Part shown: positions 8,713-19,297 of the stretch, piece after piece
Position numbering within the stretch: the stretch's first letter is position 1
Layout of the letters: the number at the start of each line of letters is the position of its first letter
Assembly: GCF_001696605.3 (NCBI RefSeq)
Contig: NZ_CP031716.1
Location: 2,728,001 to 2,792,000 of the forward strand
Reading direction: 5' to 3'
Source: Acinetobacter wuhouensis
GTDB taxonomy: Bacteria; Pseudomonadota; Gammaproteobacteria; Pseudomonadales; Moraxellaceae
DNA: 64,000 nt
Notes under the pieces: generated by a model
The model's input: the letters and a program-made list of their open reading frames with translations, nothing else
Databases searched by the model: none
Told to the model about the DNA's origin: nothing
Made by a program: the position numbers and the translations under genes

Positions 8713-9567
8713 TTAGCTTGCCAGATTCATCGCTTGCCACACTTTAATCGCATCCGACATGGCTTTTACATCATGCGCACGCACCATACTCGCCCCCTGC
8801 TGAATACTGAGTAAATGTGCCGTTACACTGCCTACTGCACGATGTTGCGCATCTGCACCATTCAAAGCTTCACCGATAAAACGCTTACGTGATAAAGCAG
8901 AAAGAATCGGATAACCCATTTCATTGAGTTTATAAAATTCATTTAAGAGTTTTAAATTCTGCTGTGCATTTTTTGCAAAACCAAAACCTGGGTCAATCAT
9001 GATATTTTCAGCACGGACACCTGCGGACAATGCAACATCGACACGTTGTTGTAACTCTGCCATCACATCCAATGTCACATCCTGATATTGATCAAGATTA
9101 TTCATGGTCGTTGGCTCACCACGCATGTGCATGATAATAATTGGAATATCCAATTCAGCTGCTGTTTGCAATGCATTTGGACGGGTCAAGGCACGTACAT
9201 CATTCCAGATATGTGCACCCGCTTGTACGGCAGCTCGAATCACTTCAGGTTCAGAAGTATCAATCGAGATCACAACATCATGCTTTGACAGCGCTTCAAC
9301 CACAGGAACAACACGGCGGATTTCTTCTTCAAGCTCAACGGGTGATGCGCCTGGACGTGTAGACTCACCACCAATATCAATCACTGTTGCACCATCAGCT
9401 ACCATTTGTAAGGCATGCGCTACCGCTTGATCTTTCTGGTTATGCTTTCCGCCATCACTAAATGAATCAGGGGTGACATTGAGAATTCCCATGACATGCG
9501 GTTGCGATAAATCTAATGATAATCGCCCACACTGCAAGATCTTTTTAGGCAGTGGTTGTAGTTGCAT
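8713..9567 (-). CDS. folP: Dihydropteroate synthase
   Basis: 284-residue cytosolic TIM-barrel enzyme that condenses p-aminobenzoate with dihydropterin pyrophosphate to dihydropteroate in folate synthesis; it is the sulfonamide target. Signatures include GILNVTPDSFSDGG near residues 27-40, GGESTRPGA near 65, the IDTSEPEVI strand and MIDPGFGFAKN. Length is normal. It lies downstream of ftsH in the same orientation, the conserved rlmE-ftsH-folP order of many gammaproteobacteria. A 312-bp gap with a hairpin separates it from ftsH, so it probably has its own promoter as well. Confidence 0.97.
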   Translation of the reverse strand: MQLQPLPKKILQCGRLSLDLSQPHVMGILNVTPDSFSDGGKHNQKDQAVAHALQMVADGATVIDIGGESTRPGASPVELEEEIRRVVPVVEALSKHDVVISIDTSEPEVIRAAVQAGAHIWNDVRALTRPNALQTAAELDIPIIIMHMRGEPTTMNNLDQYQDVTLDVMAELQQRVDVALSAGVRAENIMIDPGFGFAKNAQQNLKLLNEFYKLNEMGYPILSALSRKRFIGEALNGADAQHRAVGSVTAHLLSIQQGASMVRAHDVKAMSDAIKVWQAMNLAS

Positions 9568-9769
9568 GTCATCGCTCCAATTTCATATTCACAATATTTT
9601 AGCAATTCATTAAACAAATAAGTTAAATCATTTTTAATTAAAGCTTTATTTGAGCAATTTATGAATATGAAATTTGCTTAGGCTATTTATAACCTTCTAT
9701 GATTTCTGTTTGAATGATCTGTCAAATGATCAATTTTAATCATTGTTAAAATTCATCAAACATAAAAAA

Positions 9770-9788
9770 AGAGCCTCTTTCGAGACTC
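9770..9788. terminator. Bidirectional-looking hairpin between folP and ftsH
   Basis: AGAGCCTC and GAGACTCT pair (one internal mismatch) around a TTTC loop. A runs lie on one side and T runs on the other, so it could terminate ftsH transcription on the minus strand. The remaining parts of the 9568-9879 gap show no gene. Confidence 0.6.
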
Positions 9789-9879
9789 TCATTTTTTAAG
9801 CTAAGTTTTTTAAAGCTTTGCTTTAAAATCGCTCCGCACTATGTCTTGCGCTTCACTTAAAGCCATGCTTTAAGTTTGC

Positions 9880-11769
9880 TCAGGTCGCTGGTAATGGCGG
9901 TGGTGTTGATGGACCATCAGTTGGAACAACATCAATCACTGGATTATCAGCTACATAAACTTTCGGTGGTTGAGGCTCGCGACCTTCCATGATGTCACGG
10001 ATTTGATCACGGTCAATAGTTTCCCATTCCATCAAAGCTTTTACCATTGCATGTGCAATATCTTTGTTATTTTCAAGAATATCACGTGCAACCTTATATT
10101 GCTCATCTAAGATGCGGCGAACTTCTTGGTCAACTTGTTGTTGCGTTGCTTCTGAAATCGTGCGATTGCCCATATTTCCAAAGAAACCATTTTGGTTCTC
10201 TTCTTCATAAACCATCACGCCCATTTTGTCAGACATACCGTATTTGGTTACCATCGCACGTGCCATTTTCGTTGCACGCTCGAAGTCGTTTGAAGCACCT
10301 GTCGACATTTGGTTAATGAAAACTTCTTCTGCAATACGGCCACCAAATAAGATTGAAAGTTCATTCAACATTTTTGATTTGTAATGACTAATCGCATCTT
10401 GTTCAGGTAACTGCCAAGTCACACCCAAAGCCCAACCACGCGGCATAATTGTAACTTTATGCACTGGGTCTGTACCTGGAAGGATTTCAGCAACAATCGC
10501 ATGACCCGCTTCATGATAAGCAGTCGCACGACGCTCTTCATCACGGATGACCATCGACTTACGTTCTGGCCCCATATACAACTTGTCTTTTGCATCTTCA
10601 AAATCATGCATATCAACAGTGTTTTTATTACGACGTGCTGCAAACAATGCTGCTTCATTGACAAGGTTTGCAAGTTGCGCACCAGAGAAACCAGGCGTAC
10701 CACGTGCAAGGACTTTAACGTCCACGCCTGTAGTCGAAGGAAGTTTCTTCAAGTGAACATTAAGAATTTGCTCACGACCTTTAATGTCTGGAAGTCCAAC
10801 CATTACTTGACGGTCAAAACGACCTGGACGAAGTAAAGCTTTATCGAGTACATCTGCACGGTTTGTTGCAGCAATCACGATAATGCCTTCATTACCTTCA
10901 AAGCCGTCCATTTCTACAAGCATTTGGTTAAGGGTTTGTTCACGTTCATCGTGACCACCACCTGTACCTGAACCACGATGACGACCTACCGCATCAATCT
11001 CATCAATAAAGATGATACATGGCGCATGGCGTTTTGCTTGTTCAAACATGTCACGTACACGAGATGCACCAACACCGACAAACATTTCAACGAAGTCAGA
11101 ACCTGAGATACTAAAGAATGGAACTTTCGCTTCACCTGCAATCGCTTTCGCAAGTAAAGTTTTACCTGTACCTGGAGGACCGACCATCAATACGCCTTTC
11201 GGAATAGTTGCACCTAGACGTTTGAATTTAGCAGGATCTTTTAAGAAATCGACAATTTCGACAACTTCTTGTTTCGCTTCATCACAGCCCGCAACATCTG
11301 TAAATGTCACTTTGATTTGGTCTTCTGAAAGCATTTTTGCTTTCGACTTACCAAAGCTCATTGGACCGTTTTTACCACCTGCACCACCACCCATGTTACG
11401 CATAAAGAACATGAACAATAAAATAATCAATAGTACAGGGAAGCTTGCGATCAGAAGTTGCATCAACAAACCTTGGCGTTGAGGTGCAGTACCTTCAACA
11501 ACAACGTTATTTTTGATGAGTGTTGGCATCAGTTCAGGATCTTGAACTGCTGGGCGAATACTTTCAAAGTCCGAACCATTCTTTTTTTCGCCACTTATTC
11601 TTTCGCCATCAATTGTGACTTTACTGATTTGACCAGCATTCACCGCTGTAATGAATTCTGAATAATTCATTGCAGAAGGCTTACTGCGGTCACTCAGGTT
11701 ACTGAAGATAAGGATCAGCACACCTAGTATGACCAGCCACAATACGGCATTTTTGAAGTAATCGCTCAA
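9880..11769 (-). CDS. ftsH: ATP-dependent zinc metalloprotease FtsH
   Basis: Inner-membrane AAA+ protease that degrades misfolded membrane proteins and regulatory substrates. Two N-terminal membrane segments (near residues 5-22 and about 105-125) flank a periplasmic loop. The AAA domain has Walker A GPPGTGKT near residue 196, Walker B IIFIDEID and a second region of homology; the protease has zinc motif HEAGH near 417. The frame is open to an ATG at 11850, but the family N-terminus ([10 protein letters not shown]) begins at a TTG at 11769 preceded by GGGAA, giving about 629 residues. That start is chosen. It sits in the conserved rlmE-ftsH-folP block. Confidence 0.96.
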   Translation of the reverse strand: MSDYFKNAVLWLVILGVLILIFSNLSDRSKPSAMNYSEFITAVNAGQISKVTIDGERISGEKKNGSDFESIRPAVQDPELMPTLIKNNVVVEGTAPQRQGLLMQLLIASFPVLLIILLFMFFMRNMGGGAGGKNGPMSFGKSKAKMLSEDQIKVTFTDVAGCDEAKQEVVEIVDFLKDPAKFKRLGATIPKGVLMVGPPGTGKTLLAKAIAGEAKVPFFSISGSDFVEMFVGVGASRVRDMFEQAKRHAPCIIFIDEIDAVGRHRGSGTGGGHDEREQTLNQMLVEMDGFEGNEGIIVIAATNRADVLDKALLRPGRFDRQVMVGLPDIKGREQILNVHLKKLPSTTGVDVKVLARGTPGFSGAQLANLVNEAALFAARRNKNTVDMHDFEDAKDKLYMGPERKSMVIRDEERRATAYHEAGHAIVAEILPGTDPVHKVTIMPRGWALGVTWQLPEQDAISHYKSKMLNELSILFGGRIAEEVFINQMSTGASNDFERATKMARAMVTKYGMSDKMGVMVYEEENQNGFFGNMGNRTISEATQQQVDQEVRRILDEQYKVARDILENNKDIAHAMVKALMEWETIDRDQIRDIMEGREPQPPKVYVADNPVIDVVPTDGPSTPPPLPAT

Positions 11770-11948
11770 AGCTTTATTCCCATATATAACTATTTTGATC
11801 AGGCTCAATCTTGCTTGATCGTAACAAAAAGCGAGTAATGAATTTCGCAATTATTATTAAAAACGTACAAAATGCACAATTTTTAACAACTTGGCAAGTA
11901 TTTGTTGGCGATTCATTACCAACAATGAACATACCTTAAATACCCAAC

Positions 11949-12599
11949 CTATTGCGATACTTTTTTACGGCCCTGTCCAATTAAAAAAACTTCTTTGGAA
12001 CGTGCACGTGAAGCAGCGGGTTTTGCTGTTTTTAACACATCAAAACTGTCTACAACTTGCTTTCGAAACTCATCAAAACCAGTCCCTTGGAAAACTTTTA
12101 CCACAAACTGCCCTTTTGGTCCTAAAACCTTATTGGCAAAATCAAGTGCAAGTTCACACAAGTAAATCTGGCGAGGTTGATCTACAGCCTTATTACCTGA
12201 TGTATTGGGGGCCATATCCGAAATTACAACGTCTACAGTGCGTCCATTTAAAATATTTAACAATTTTTCGAAAACTTCTTCTTCACGGAAGTCACCTTGT
12301 AAGAAGGTTACATCGGGTAAAGCATCCATTTCTAAAATATCAGAAGCAATAACCAAACCCTTATCACCAACGAGCTTTCCTGCGATTTGCGACCAACTTC
12401 CAGGCGCAGCTCCCAAGTCAACCACGGTCATACCAGGCTTAATCATTTTATGTTTTTCTTGAATTTCAAGTAGCTTATATGCTGCGCGAGCGCGATAACC
12501 TTCTTTTTGTGCTTTTTTCACAAAAGGATCATCCAAATGCTCTCTCATCCACGCACGACTACTTTTCGATAACTTCTGGTTGGTAATGCGTGTAGCCAT
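11949..12599 (-). CDS. rlmE: 23S rRNA 2'-O-methyltransferase (U2552), RlmE/FtsJ
   Basis: 216-residue SAM-dependent enzyme that methylates U2552 in the 23S rRNA A-loop late in 50S assembly. The SAM-binding motif [13 protein letters not shown] is near residues 54-66, followed by a DMAPNTSG block and VVKVFQG, which carry the K-D-K-E catalytic residues of the family. The longer frame to 12674 adds residues unlike the family; ATG 12599 gives MATRITNQK and normal length. It is immediately upstream of ftsH and divergent from yhbY, another ribosome-associated gene. Confidence 0.95.
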   Translation of the reverse strand: MATRITNQKLSKSSRAWMREHLDDPFVKKAQKEGYRARAAYKLLEIQEKHKMIKPGMTVVDLGAAPGSWSQIAGKLVGDKGLVIASDILEMDALPDVTFLQGDFREEEVFEKLLNILNGRTVDVVISDMAPNTSGNKAVDQPRQIYLCELALDFANKVLGPKGQFVVKVFQGTGFDEFRKQVVDSFDVLKTAKPAASRARSKEVFLIGQGRKKVSQ

Positions 12600-12758
12600 A
12601 ACTCTCTTGATATAAACGATAACTAACCTCTGATTGTACGTTAAAAACATTTTCAATGCAGTATTGATCTGCATTTAAATCACCCAATATTGGTGTGTTT
12701 TTTTAAATCATCTTGATCGATTATTTCTACAGAATTTACAGCGCAGTGGAATGGCTTT

Positions 12759-12767
12759 TGTTATACT
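12759..12767 (+). promoter_or_regulatory. Extended -10 promoter of yhbY
   Basis: TG-T-TATACT at 12759-12767 matches an extended -10 element (TGnTATAAT) about 30 bases upstream of the yhbY ATG. No good -35 lies at 17 bp; TTTACA at 12735-12740 is too far. Confidence 0.5.
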
Positions 12768-12796
12768 AGGTCGTTTTTAAATTTAGGTTATTTTTT

Positions 12797-13120
12797 ATGG
12801 CGACTCTCTCTATCCAAGAACGTAAACGTTTACGTCAAATCGGACATGCATTAAACCCAGTTGTAATGCTTGGGGATAAAGGCTTGACTGAAAGTGTCGT
12901 TGAAGAATTAAGCCGCGCTTTAAATGATCACGAATTGATTAAAGTGAAAATTGCAGGTGAAGATCGTGAAGCACGTGCAGCAACAATTGCTGAAATCGCT
13001 GAAGTTTCAGGTTCTGAAGTAGTACAAACCATCGGTAAAATTGCATTACTTTACAAAAAAGCGCCTAAACAAAATCCTAAGCTATCTAACTTAGTTCGCC
13101 ACGCACATTTGTCTAATTAA
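12797..13120 (+). CDS. yhbY: YhbY-type CRM-domain RNA-binding protein
   Basis: 107-residue protein made of one CRM (chloroplast RNA splicing and ribosome maturation) domain, with the conserved GxxG loop in MLGDKGLTESV near residues 26-36 and a KVKIAGEDREAR strand. E. coli YhbY associates with pre-50S ribosomal particles. It is divergent from rlmE, and the next plus-strand gene follows after 23 bp, suggesting a two-gene operon. Confidence 0.94.
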   Translation: MATLSIQERKRLRQIGHALNPVVMLGDKGLTESVVEELSRALNDHELIKVKIAGEDREARAATIAEIAEVSGSEVVQTIGKIALLYKKAPKQNPKLSNLVRHAHLSN

Positions 13121-13143
13121 GCTTAAATTTTACTGGCAATACT

Positions 13144-13683
13144 ATGGCAAGTTACGAACTTAGTGCTTTTGATCGTCGTTTTCAAAGCATTTCTCTTGTA
13201 GGTGCGATTGAGCAAGTCAGCCCATATACATTGAATGTGGGTTATTGGCTCAGAGATCCAAATCAGTTTATTCAATACCCTGAGCAAGTTGCATCAAATC
13301 CTCGCCAAGATTTTCTTTGGGAAAATACCTGCTTCGAGATTTTTATTGGCGTACAAGGTGAAGATTATTATCGTGAGATCAATCTTTCCCCTTCTCAAGC
13401 GTGGCAAGCCTATCAGTTTGAAGAATATCGCTATCCTGAAAATATGCCGCCCGTTGTTGCCTATGATATTGAACTCAATCAATTAAAGCGTACTCATTAT
13501 GGCTTAAATGTCAGTATTGATTTAACCGAGTTCATGTTGGCAAATAAATTGAAATGGTCTGACTTATTTCTGGGTTTAACTGCTGTCTTGAATACAACCC
13601 AAGGGCAACATTATTTTGCAATGCAACATAGTGGTCAACAAGCTGACTTTCACAATAAGCGTGATTGGTTGCATACTTTTTAA
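13144..13683 (+). CDS. DOMON-like domain protein
   Basis: 179-residue protein without signal peptide. The pattern of short beta strands with FLWENTCFEIFIGVQG, YYREINLSPS and WQAYQFEEYR resembles the cytosolic DOMON-like family related to carbohydrate- or heme-binding beta-sandwiches. No ligand residues can be assigned with certainty. It follows yhbY by 23 bp and ends in a strong terminator, so it is probably co-transcribed. The biological role is unknown. Confidence 0.8.
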   Translation: MASYELSAFDRRFQSISLVGAIEQVSPYTLNVGYWLRDPNQFIQYPEQVASNPRQDFLWENTCFEIFIGVQGEDYYREINLSPSQAWQAYQFEEYRYPENMPPVVAYDIELNQLKRTHYGLNVSIDLTEFMLANKLKWSDLFLGLTAVLNTTQGQHYFAMQHSGQQADFHNKRDWLHTF

Positions 13684-13718
13684 TTGATGCACATTCACTT
13701 ATGCGCAAAGATAAGATT

Positions 13719-13735
13719 CGAGGCGATATGCCTCG
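13719..13735 (+). terminator. Terminator after the DOMON-like gene
   Basis: A perfect 6-bp stem CGAGGC/GCCTCG with loop GATAT is followed directly by TTTTTT. Confidence 0.85.
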
Positions 13736-13780
13736 TTTTTTGTTTTCTATTTTCAAATATTTTTCAAACAGCATTCAATA

Positions 13781-13812
13781 AAAAAGGCAGTGACATTGAT
13801 CACTACCTTTTT
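13781..13812. terminator. Bidirectional terminator between convergent genes
   Basis: AAAAAGG-AGTGA pairs with TCACT-CCTTTTT, with one mismatch and a 6-base loop. A and T runs flank the stem, so it can act on both strands; it probably serves the minus-strand gene at 13910-14485. Confidence 0.7.
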
Positions 13813-13909
13813 ATCAAGCAGTTTTAAAGTCTATTTCAAAGTTATTGTTAAAATCAGTCATCAGCATTGCTCGATGATAATCAAAATGCTGAATACTTCA
13901 TTTTAAAAA

Positions 13910-14485
13910 TTAACTTTTTGAAGAACTTTCATCTTCAACCTTATTCACCACTTTTTTCCAAGCATCTAAGGTACTGTCTTTAGAACGCTTAAATGTTTCA
14001 TTTAAATGTTCTTTGTGTTTTGAAGAAATTTGCGAAACATCTGTACGAATTTCCTTACCCACTTCAGTTAAATCTTTTAATAAAACTGTCAATTCAGTTT
14101 TAATCAACTCTGCAAGACCAACTAAATCTTTTGGTGATGTTGAGAATTGATTTTTAATAATATCCAAACGCATCAACAGCTCTTGTTTAAAGCTTTGCAC
14201 TTGATCTTGAACTTGTGCATTTAACTGTTCAGCTTCTGCTTGCAAATTCGCTTTAGTTTCCGTCACAGCTTCAGTCACTTTCTGCTTTGTTTCAGCACTG
14301 ATTTTCTCTAAACTCTCAGTCGTTTCAGCCACAACTTCTTTAATCGCAGCGGTGTCTTTTGCTACTTTTTTAGCGACAGTATCTTTGGCTGTATCGACTG
14401 CTTCTTTTACAGTCTCAACATTTTCTTTCACAGTTTCGATATTGTCTTTCACTGCATCTTTCACAGTTTCTTTTGAAATCGTCAT
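13910..14485 (-). CDS. Lys/Glu/Ala-rich amphipathic-helix protein
   Basis: About 191 residues with no signal peptide. The N-terminal 75 residues are a run of 11-residue-like repeats (variants of KETVKDAVKDNIETVKENV), giving a long charged amphipathic helix of the type seen in LEA-like, apolipoprotein-like and phasin-like proteins. The C-terminal half is also helical (LIKTELTVLLKDLTEVGKEI). Two in-frame ATGs occur; the second (14485) is placed well behind GGGGGAA. The gene is convergent with the DOMON-like gene and divergent from carAB. A stress or granule/lipid surface role is conceivable but unproven. Confidence 0.8.
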   Translation of the reverse strand: MTISKETVKDAVKDNIETVKENVETVKEAVDTAKDTVAKKVAKDTAAIKEVVAETTESLEKISAETKQKVTEAVTETKANLQAEAEQLNAQVQDQVQSFKQELLMRLDIIKNQFSTSPKDLVGLAELIKTELTVLLKDLTEVGKEIRTDVSQISSKHKEHLNETFKRSKDSTLDAWKKVVNKVEDESSSKS

Positions 14486-14666
14486 CATTAATTCCCCCTG
14501 GAATGTGAGACATAAAGATAACGTGAAATGTTAAATTTTAGAGTTTGATTTGTCAGACAATTCTTAAATACTTACAATTTCAATAAGTTCATTTAAAAAT
14601 CAGATTTAATCATAAATAGCAAGGGATTTATCTATCATTATCTTGAAAAATACATCTCAAATAAAA

Positions 14667-14695
14667 TGGACTTTCGGGGGCATCATGCGTATAAT
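14667..14695 (+). promoter_or_regulatory. carAB promoter
   Basis: TGGACT at 14667-14672 and a perfect TATAAT at 14690-14695 are separated by 17 bp. The -10 lies inside the inverted repeat GCGTAT-A-ATACGC (14687-14699), which could be an operator. Start of transcription is expected near 14702, about 115 bases before carA. Confidence 0.8.
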
Positions 14696-14712
14696 ACGCT
14701 GTTAAGTTACAA

Positions 14713-14777
14713 GCGAGCAGACATGAGGAGGGTAGGATTTAATTAACCTTCCTTTTTTTTCGTCTACTCGCTTTTTT
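14713..14777 (+). promoter_or_regulatory. Structured carAB leader with nested terminator-like hairpins and a 7-codon ORF
   Basis: An inner 7-bp stem pairs 14727-14733 with 14746-14752 (one G-T wobble) and is followed by eight T. An outer 10-bp stem with one mismatch pairs 14713-14722 with 14762-14771 and is followed by six T. An ORF at 14723-14746 (ATG AGG AGG GTA GGA TTT AAT TAA) encodes MRRVGFN and lies within the inner stem-loop. This layout suggests transcription attenuation of carAB. Ribosome effects on folding, and sensing through the tandem AGG Arg codons, are inferences; AGGAGG may simply be purine-rich sequence. Confidence 0.6.
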
Positions 14778-14816
14778 ACAGCCCTATTTTTGTGGTTTTA
14801 GTTCAGGAGCTATGGT

Positions 14817-15959
14817 TTGAGCACCCCCGCCATTTTAGCCCTTGCTGACGGTACTGTATTCAAAGGTACATCGATCGGCGCTACGGGAAGTACGACTGGT
14901 GAAGTCGTTTTTAACACTGCCATGACTGGTTATCAAGAAATCTTGACCGATCCTAGTTATGCACAGCAACTTGTAACTTTAACTTATCCTCATATCGGTA
15001 ATACTGGTTGTAATGACGAAGACGCTGAGTCTGGTCGCATTCACAAAGTCTGGGCGAATGGTTTAATCATTCGTGACTTGCCTTTATTACACAGCAATTT
15101 CCGAGCTACTCAATCTCTTGGCGAATATTTACAACAACATAATGTCGTTGCCATTGCAGATATTGATACTCGACGTTTGACACGTATTCTTCGTGACAAA
15201 GGCGCGCAAAACGGTTGCATCCTTGCAGGTGAGAACATCACTGAAGAAGAAGCGATTGCAAAAGCACGTGCATTCGGTGGCTTAAACGGTTTAGACCTTG
15301 CTAAAGAGTGTTGCGATCCTGAAGGTTTCGAATGGACTGAAGGTTCATGGACACTTGGTCAAGGTTTCTCTCAGCCTGAAGCGAAGTTCCATGTTGTTGC
15401 ATATGACTATGGTGTCAAAACCAACATCTTACGTATGCTCGCAGACCGTGGTTGCAAACTAACAGTTGTTCCTGCTCAAACTCCTGCTGAAAAAGTACTT
15501 GCATTGAATCCAGATGGCGTATTCTTGTCAAATGGTCCTGGCGATCCAGCTGCATGTGATTATGCAATTGAAGCAGTGAAAACTATTGTTGAAGATGCGC
15601 GTAATGTTCCTGTATTTGGTATCTGTTTAGGTCACCAAATTCTTGCTTTAGCATCAGGCGCTAAAACAGTTAAAATGCCACATGGTCACCACGGTGCAAA
15701 CCACCCTGTTCAGAACATTGAAACAGGGACTGTGATGATTACTTCTCAAAACCACGGCTTCGCTGTAGATGCAGACACTTTGCCTGCAAATCTAAAAGCA
15801 ACGCACAAGTCATTGTTCGATCAAACGCTTCAAGGCATTCATCGTACAGACAAACCAGCGTTCAGCTTCCAGGGTCACCCTGAAGCTAGTCCTGGTCCAC
15901 ACGACTGCGCACCTTTGTTCGATCATTTCATCGAACTTATTGAAGCATCTAAGAAGTAA
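14817..15959 (+). CDS. carA: Carbamoyl-phosphate synthase small (glutaminase) subunit
   Basis: 380-residue class I glutamine amidotransferase subunit that hydrolyses glutamine and passes ammonia to CarB, for pyrimidine and arginine synthesis. An N-terminal CPSase small domain is followed by a GATase domain with nucleophile Cys in GICLGHQ near residue 269 and the catalytic HPEAS block near residue 354. The start is TTG (14817) behind CAGGAGC; the product begins [13 protein letters not shown] as expected. Only 13 bp separate it from carB. The leader described above precedes it. Confidence 0.97.
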   Translation: MSTPAILALADGTVFKGTSIGATGSTTGEVVFNTAMTGYQEILTDPSYAQQLVTLTYPHIGNTGCNDEDAESGRIHKVWANGLIIRDLPLLHSNFRATQSLGEYLQQHNVVAIADIDTRRLTRILRDKGAQNGCILAGENITEEEAIAKARAFGGLNGLDLAKECCDPEGFEWTEGSWTLGQGFSQPEAKFHVVAYDYGVKTNILRMLADRGCKLTVVPAQTPAEKVLALNPDGVFLSNGPGDPAACDYAIEAVKTIVEDARNVPVFGICLGHQILALASGAKTVKMPHGHHGANHPVQNIETGTVMITSQNHGFAVDADTLPANLKATHKSLFDQTLQGIHRTDKPAFSFQGHPEASPGPHDCAPLFDHFIELIEASKK

Positions 15960-15972
15960 TTGAGGAGCGATC

Positions 15973-18900
15973 ATGGCTAAACGTACAGACATTAAAAGCA
16001 TCCTAATTATTGGTGCAGGTCCGATTGTGATCGGTCAGGCATGTGAGTTTGACTACTCAGGTGCACAAGCGTGTAAAGCCCTTCGTGAAGAAGGCTACCG
16101 TGTTATTTTGGTGAACTCTAACCCAGCGACCATTATGACTGACCCTGCAATGGCAGATGCAACGTATATCGAACCGATTACCTGGCAGACTGTTGCGGCA
16201 ATCATTGAGAAAGAACGCCCAGACGCTGTTCTTCCTACAATGGGTGGTCAAACAGCATTGAACTGTGCACTTGCACTTGATGCCAACGGTATTTTGAAAA
16301 AATACAATGTTGAATTGATTGGCGCGACCAAAGAAGCGATCGAAAAAGCAGAAGACCGTAAACTTTTCGATATCGCAATGCGCAAAATCGGTCTGGAATG
16401 TCCACGTGCTGACGTTGCAGAAAGCATGGAACACGCGCTTGAAATTCAAGCTCGTTTCGGTTTCCCTGTGATTATCCGTCCATCATTCACCATGGGTGGT
16501 TCAGGCGGTGGTATCGCTTACAACCGTGAAGAATTCATTGAAATCTGTGAACGTGGTTTCGATCTTTCTCCAACTAAACAATTATTGATTGATGAATCTT
16601 TAATTGGTTGGAAAGAATACGAAATGGAAGTTGTTCGTGACAAAAACGACAACTGTATCATCGTATGTACAATCGAAAACTTTGACCCAATGGGCGTGCA
16701 CACTGGTGACTCAATCACAGTTGCGCCTGCACAAACATTGACAGACAAAGAATTCCAGTTACTTCGTAATGCATCTTTAGCGGTTCTTCGTGAAATTGGT
16801 GTAGAAACTGGTGGTTCGAACGTTCAATTCGGTATTAACCCGAAAGACGGTCGTATGGTTGTGATCGAGATGAACCCACGTGTTTCTCGTTCATCTGCAC
16901 TTGCTTCTAAAGCAACTGGTTTCCCAATTGCGAAAATTGCTGCGAAATTGGCTGTAGGTTATACCCTTGATGAGTTGAAAAACGACATCACTGGCGGTAC
17001 AACGCCTGCGTCTTTCGAACCAGCAATCGACTACGTTGTAACTAAGATTCCTCGTTTTAACTTCGAGAAATTCCCACAAGCTGATGCAACTTTGACGACA
17101 CAGATGAAATCTGTGGGTGAAGTGATGGCGATTGGTCGTAACTTCCAGGAATCTGTATCTAAAGCACTTCGTGGTCTTGAAGTGGGTGCATGTGGTTTTG
17201 ACGAAAAAATCGCTGTGGGTACTGAAGGCGCACGTGAAAAGATCCTTGTTGAACTTAAAGTTCCAGGTCCAGAGCGTATTTGGTTTGTAGGTGATGCATT
17301 CCGTCACGGTTTCACATTAGACGAAGTGTTTGAAGCGACTAAGATTGACCGTTGGTTCTTGATTCAAATCGAAGACATTATCAAAACTGAAAACCAAATC
17401 AAAACTTTAGGTTTTGGTGATTTGAATGCGGACAATATCCGTTCATTCAAACGTAAAGGTTTGTCAGATCTTCGCATTGCGAACTTGATGGGCATTTCAC
17501 AAAAACAATTCCGTAAACATCGTTGGAACTTGGGTGTAACGCCTGTTTACAAACGTGTTGATACTTGTGCTGCTGAGTTTGAATCAGATACAGCGTATAT
17601 GTACTCAACTTACGATGAAGAATGTGAAGCGAATCCATCTAGCCGTGACAAGATCATGGTGATCGGTGGTGGTCCTAACCGTATTGGTCAAGGGATCGAA
17701 TTCGATTACTGCTGTGTACACGCTGCCCTTGCAATGCGTGATGACGGTTATGAAACAATCATGGTGAACTGTAACCCTGAAACTGTTTCAACAGATTATG
17801 ACACTTCAGATCGTTTGTACTTCGAACCGATTACACTTGAAGATGTTTTAGAAATCGTACGTATCGAGAAGCCAAAAGGTATTATCGTACAGTACGGCGG
17901 TCAGACTCCGCTTAAACTGGCTCGTGCTTTAGAAGAAGCTGGTGCGCCAATTATCGGTACATCTCCTGATGCAATCGACCGTGCAGAAGACCGTGAACGT
18001 TTCCAGCAAATGATTCAACGCCTGCAACTTCGTCAACCAAACAACAGCATTGTTAAATCTGCTGAAGAAGGTATGGCTGAAGCTGCAAAAGTGGGTTATC
18101 CATTGGTTGTACGTCCATCTTATGTACTGGGTGGTCGTGCGATGGAAATCGTCTATAACGATGACGAATTGAAACGCTACTTACGTGATGCGGTTCAAGC
18201 ATCAAACGAAGCACCTGTACTTCTTGACCATTTCCTTGATGATGCCATCGAAGTTGACGTGGACTGCGTATCTGACGGTAAAGACGTTGTAATCGGCGGT
18301 ATCATGCAGCACATCGAACAAGCAGGTATTCACTCAGGTGACTCAGCATGTTCTATTCCTCCTTATTCTTTATCTAAAGAAATTCAGGACGAAATGCGTC
18401 GTCAAACCATCGCTATGGCGAAAGAACTTGGCGTTGTTGGTTTGATGAACGTTCAATATGCTGTAAAAGGTAATGACGTTTATATCTTAGAAGTGAACCC
18501 ACGTGCATCGCGTACAGTGCCGTTTGTTTCTAAATGTATCGGTGAATCTTTAGCGAAAGTTGCTGCACGTTGTATGGCGGGTCAATCTTTAGAATCTCAA
18601 GGATTCACAAAAGAAATTATCCCGACTCACTTCGCAGTGAAAGAAGCGGTATTCCCATTCAACAAATTCCCAGGTGTTGACCCGATCCTTGGCCCAGAGA
18701 TGAAATCTACAGGCGAAGTGATGGGTGTAGGTACTACTTTTGGTGAAGCGTTCTATAAAGCTGTTTTAGGCTCAAATGATCGTTTACCAGGTAAACCAAC
18801 TGAAGGTGAAATCAAACACGTATTTATTTCTGTACGTGATTCAGATAAACCTCGTGTTGTTCCTATCGCACAACAACTTGTTGATCTAGGCTTTAAAATT

Positions 18901-19206
18901 ATCGCAACTGGTGGTACTTTTGATGTTATTCAACAAGCGGGTATTGAAGTTGAACGTGTGAATAAAGTTACTGAGGGTCGCCCAAATATCGTCGACCGCT
19001 TGAAAAATGGCGAAATTCACCTCATTATCAATACAACTGAAGGTAAACAAGCTCAGCAGGATTCATTCTCAATCCGTCGCTCTGCGCTTCAAGGTAAAGT
19101 GTATTACACAACGACCTTGAATGGTGCTGATGCTGTATGCCAAGCTTTAGCAATTAAATTGCCAATGGATGTATATCGCTTGCAAGATTTGCAAACACTA
19201 GGTTAA
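15973..19206 (+). CDS. carB: Carbamoyl-phosphate synthase large subunit
   Basis: 1077-residue synthetase of full family length. It has two homologous ATP-grasp halves (carboxyphosphate and carbamate phosphate sites), an oligomerisation domain between them, and a C-terminal MGS-like allosteric domain (near 940-1077, [21 protein letters not shown]). Both halves carry the GxGPxxIGQ...FDYSG-type start ([17 protein letters not shown] near 15; [17 protein letters not shown] near 563). ATG follows GAGGAGCGATC. It is in an operon with carA and followed by a strong terminator before greA. Confidence 0.98.
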   Translation: MAKRTDIKSILIIGAGPIVIGQACEFDYSGAQACKALREEGYRVILVNSNPATIMTDPAMADATYIEPITWQTVAAIIEKERPDAVLPTMGGQTALNCALALDANGILKKYNVELIGATKEAIEKAEDRKLFDIAMRKIGLECPRADVAESMEHALEIQARFGFPVIIRPSFTMGGSGGGIAYNREEFIEICERGFDLSPTKQLLIDESLIGWKEYEMEVVRDKNDNCIIVCTIENFDPMGVHTGDSITVAPAQTLTDKEFQLLRNASLAVLREIGVETGGSNVQFGINPKDGRMVVIEMNPRVSRSSALASKATGFPIAKIAAKLAVGYTLDELKNDITGGTTPASFEPAIDYVVTKIPRFNFEKFPQADATLTTQMKSVGEVMAIGRNFQESVSKALRGLEVGACGFDEKIAVGTEGAREKILVELKVPGPERIWFVGDAFRHGFTLDEVFEATKIDRWFLIQIEDIIKTENQIKTLGFGDLNADNIRSFKRKGLSDLRIANLMGISQKQFRKHRWNLGVTPVYKRVDTCAAEFESDTAYMYSTYDEECEANPSSRDKIMVIGGGPNRIGQGIEFDYCCVHAALAMRDDGYETIMVNCNPETVSTDYDTSDRLYFEPITLEDVLEIVRIEKPKGIIVQYGGQTPLKLARALEEAGAPIIGTSPDAIDRAEDRERFQQMIQRLQLRQPNNSIVKSAEEGMAEAAKVGYPLVVRPSYVLGGRAMEIVYNDDELKRYLRDAVQASNEAPVLLDHFLDDAIEVDVDCVSDGKDVVIGGIMQHIEQAGIHSGDSACSIPPYSLSKEIQDEMRRQTIAMAKELGVVGLMNVQYAVKGNDVYILEVNPRASRTVPFVSKCIGESLAKVAARCMAGQSLESQGFTKEIIPTHFAVKEAVFPFNKFPGVDPILGPEMKSTGEVMGVGTTFGEAFYKAVLGSNDRLPGKPTEGEIKHVFISVRDSDKPRVVPIAQQLVDLGFKIIATGGTFDVIQQAGIEVERVNKVTEGRPNIVDRLKNGEIHLIINTTEGKQAQQDSFSIRRSALQGKVYYTTTLNGADAVCQALAIKLPMDVYRLQDLQTLG

Positions 19207-19222
19207 TTCGTTTCCGAGAAGT

Positions 19223-19251
19223 CCCGTCACCTCTCGGTGGCGGGCTTTTTT
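19223..19251 (+). terminator. Terminator after carB
   Basis: CCCGTCACC (19223-19231) pairs with GGTGGCGGG (19236-19244) through nine pairs with one wobble and a TCTC loop, then TTTTTT. It separates carAB from greA. Confidence 0.9.
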
Positions 19252-19297
19252 CATTTTATAAACCTGTATTTTTTAAATACAAAACTGAGGGACAACA

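Noticed and set aside
10047..11661. Plus-strand frames opposite ftsH
   Set aside because: Fully covered by the conserved ftsH frame; no independent coding signs.
11891..12352. 153-codon plus-strand frame opposite rlmE
   Set aside because: Overlaps the conserved rlmE gene antisense and has no recognised domain.
16057..17638. Several minus-strand frames inside carB
   Set aside because: Antisense shadows of a strongly conserved gene with Cys/His/Phe-rich, non-protein-like composition.
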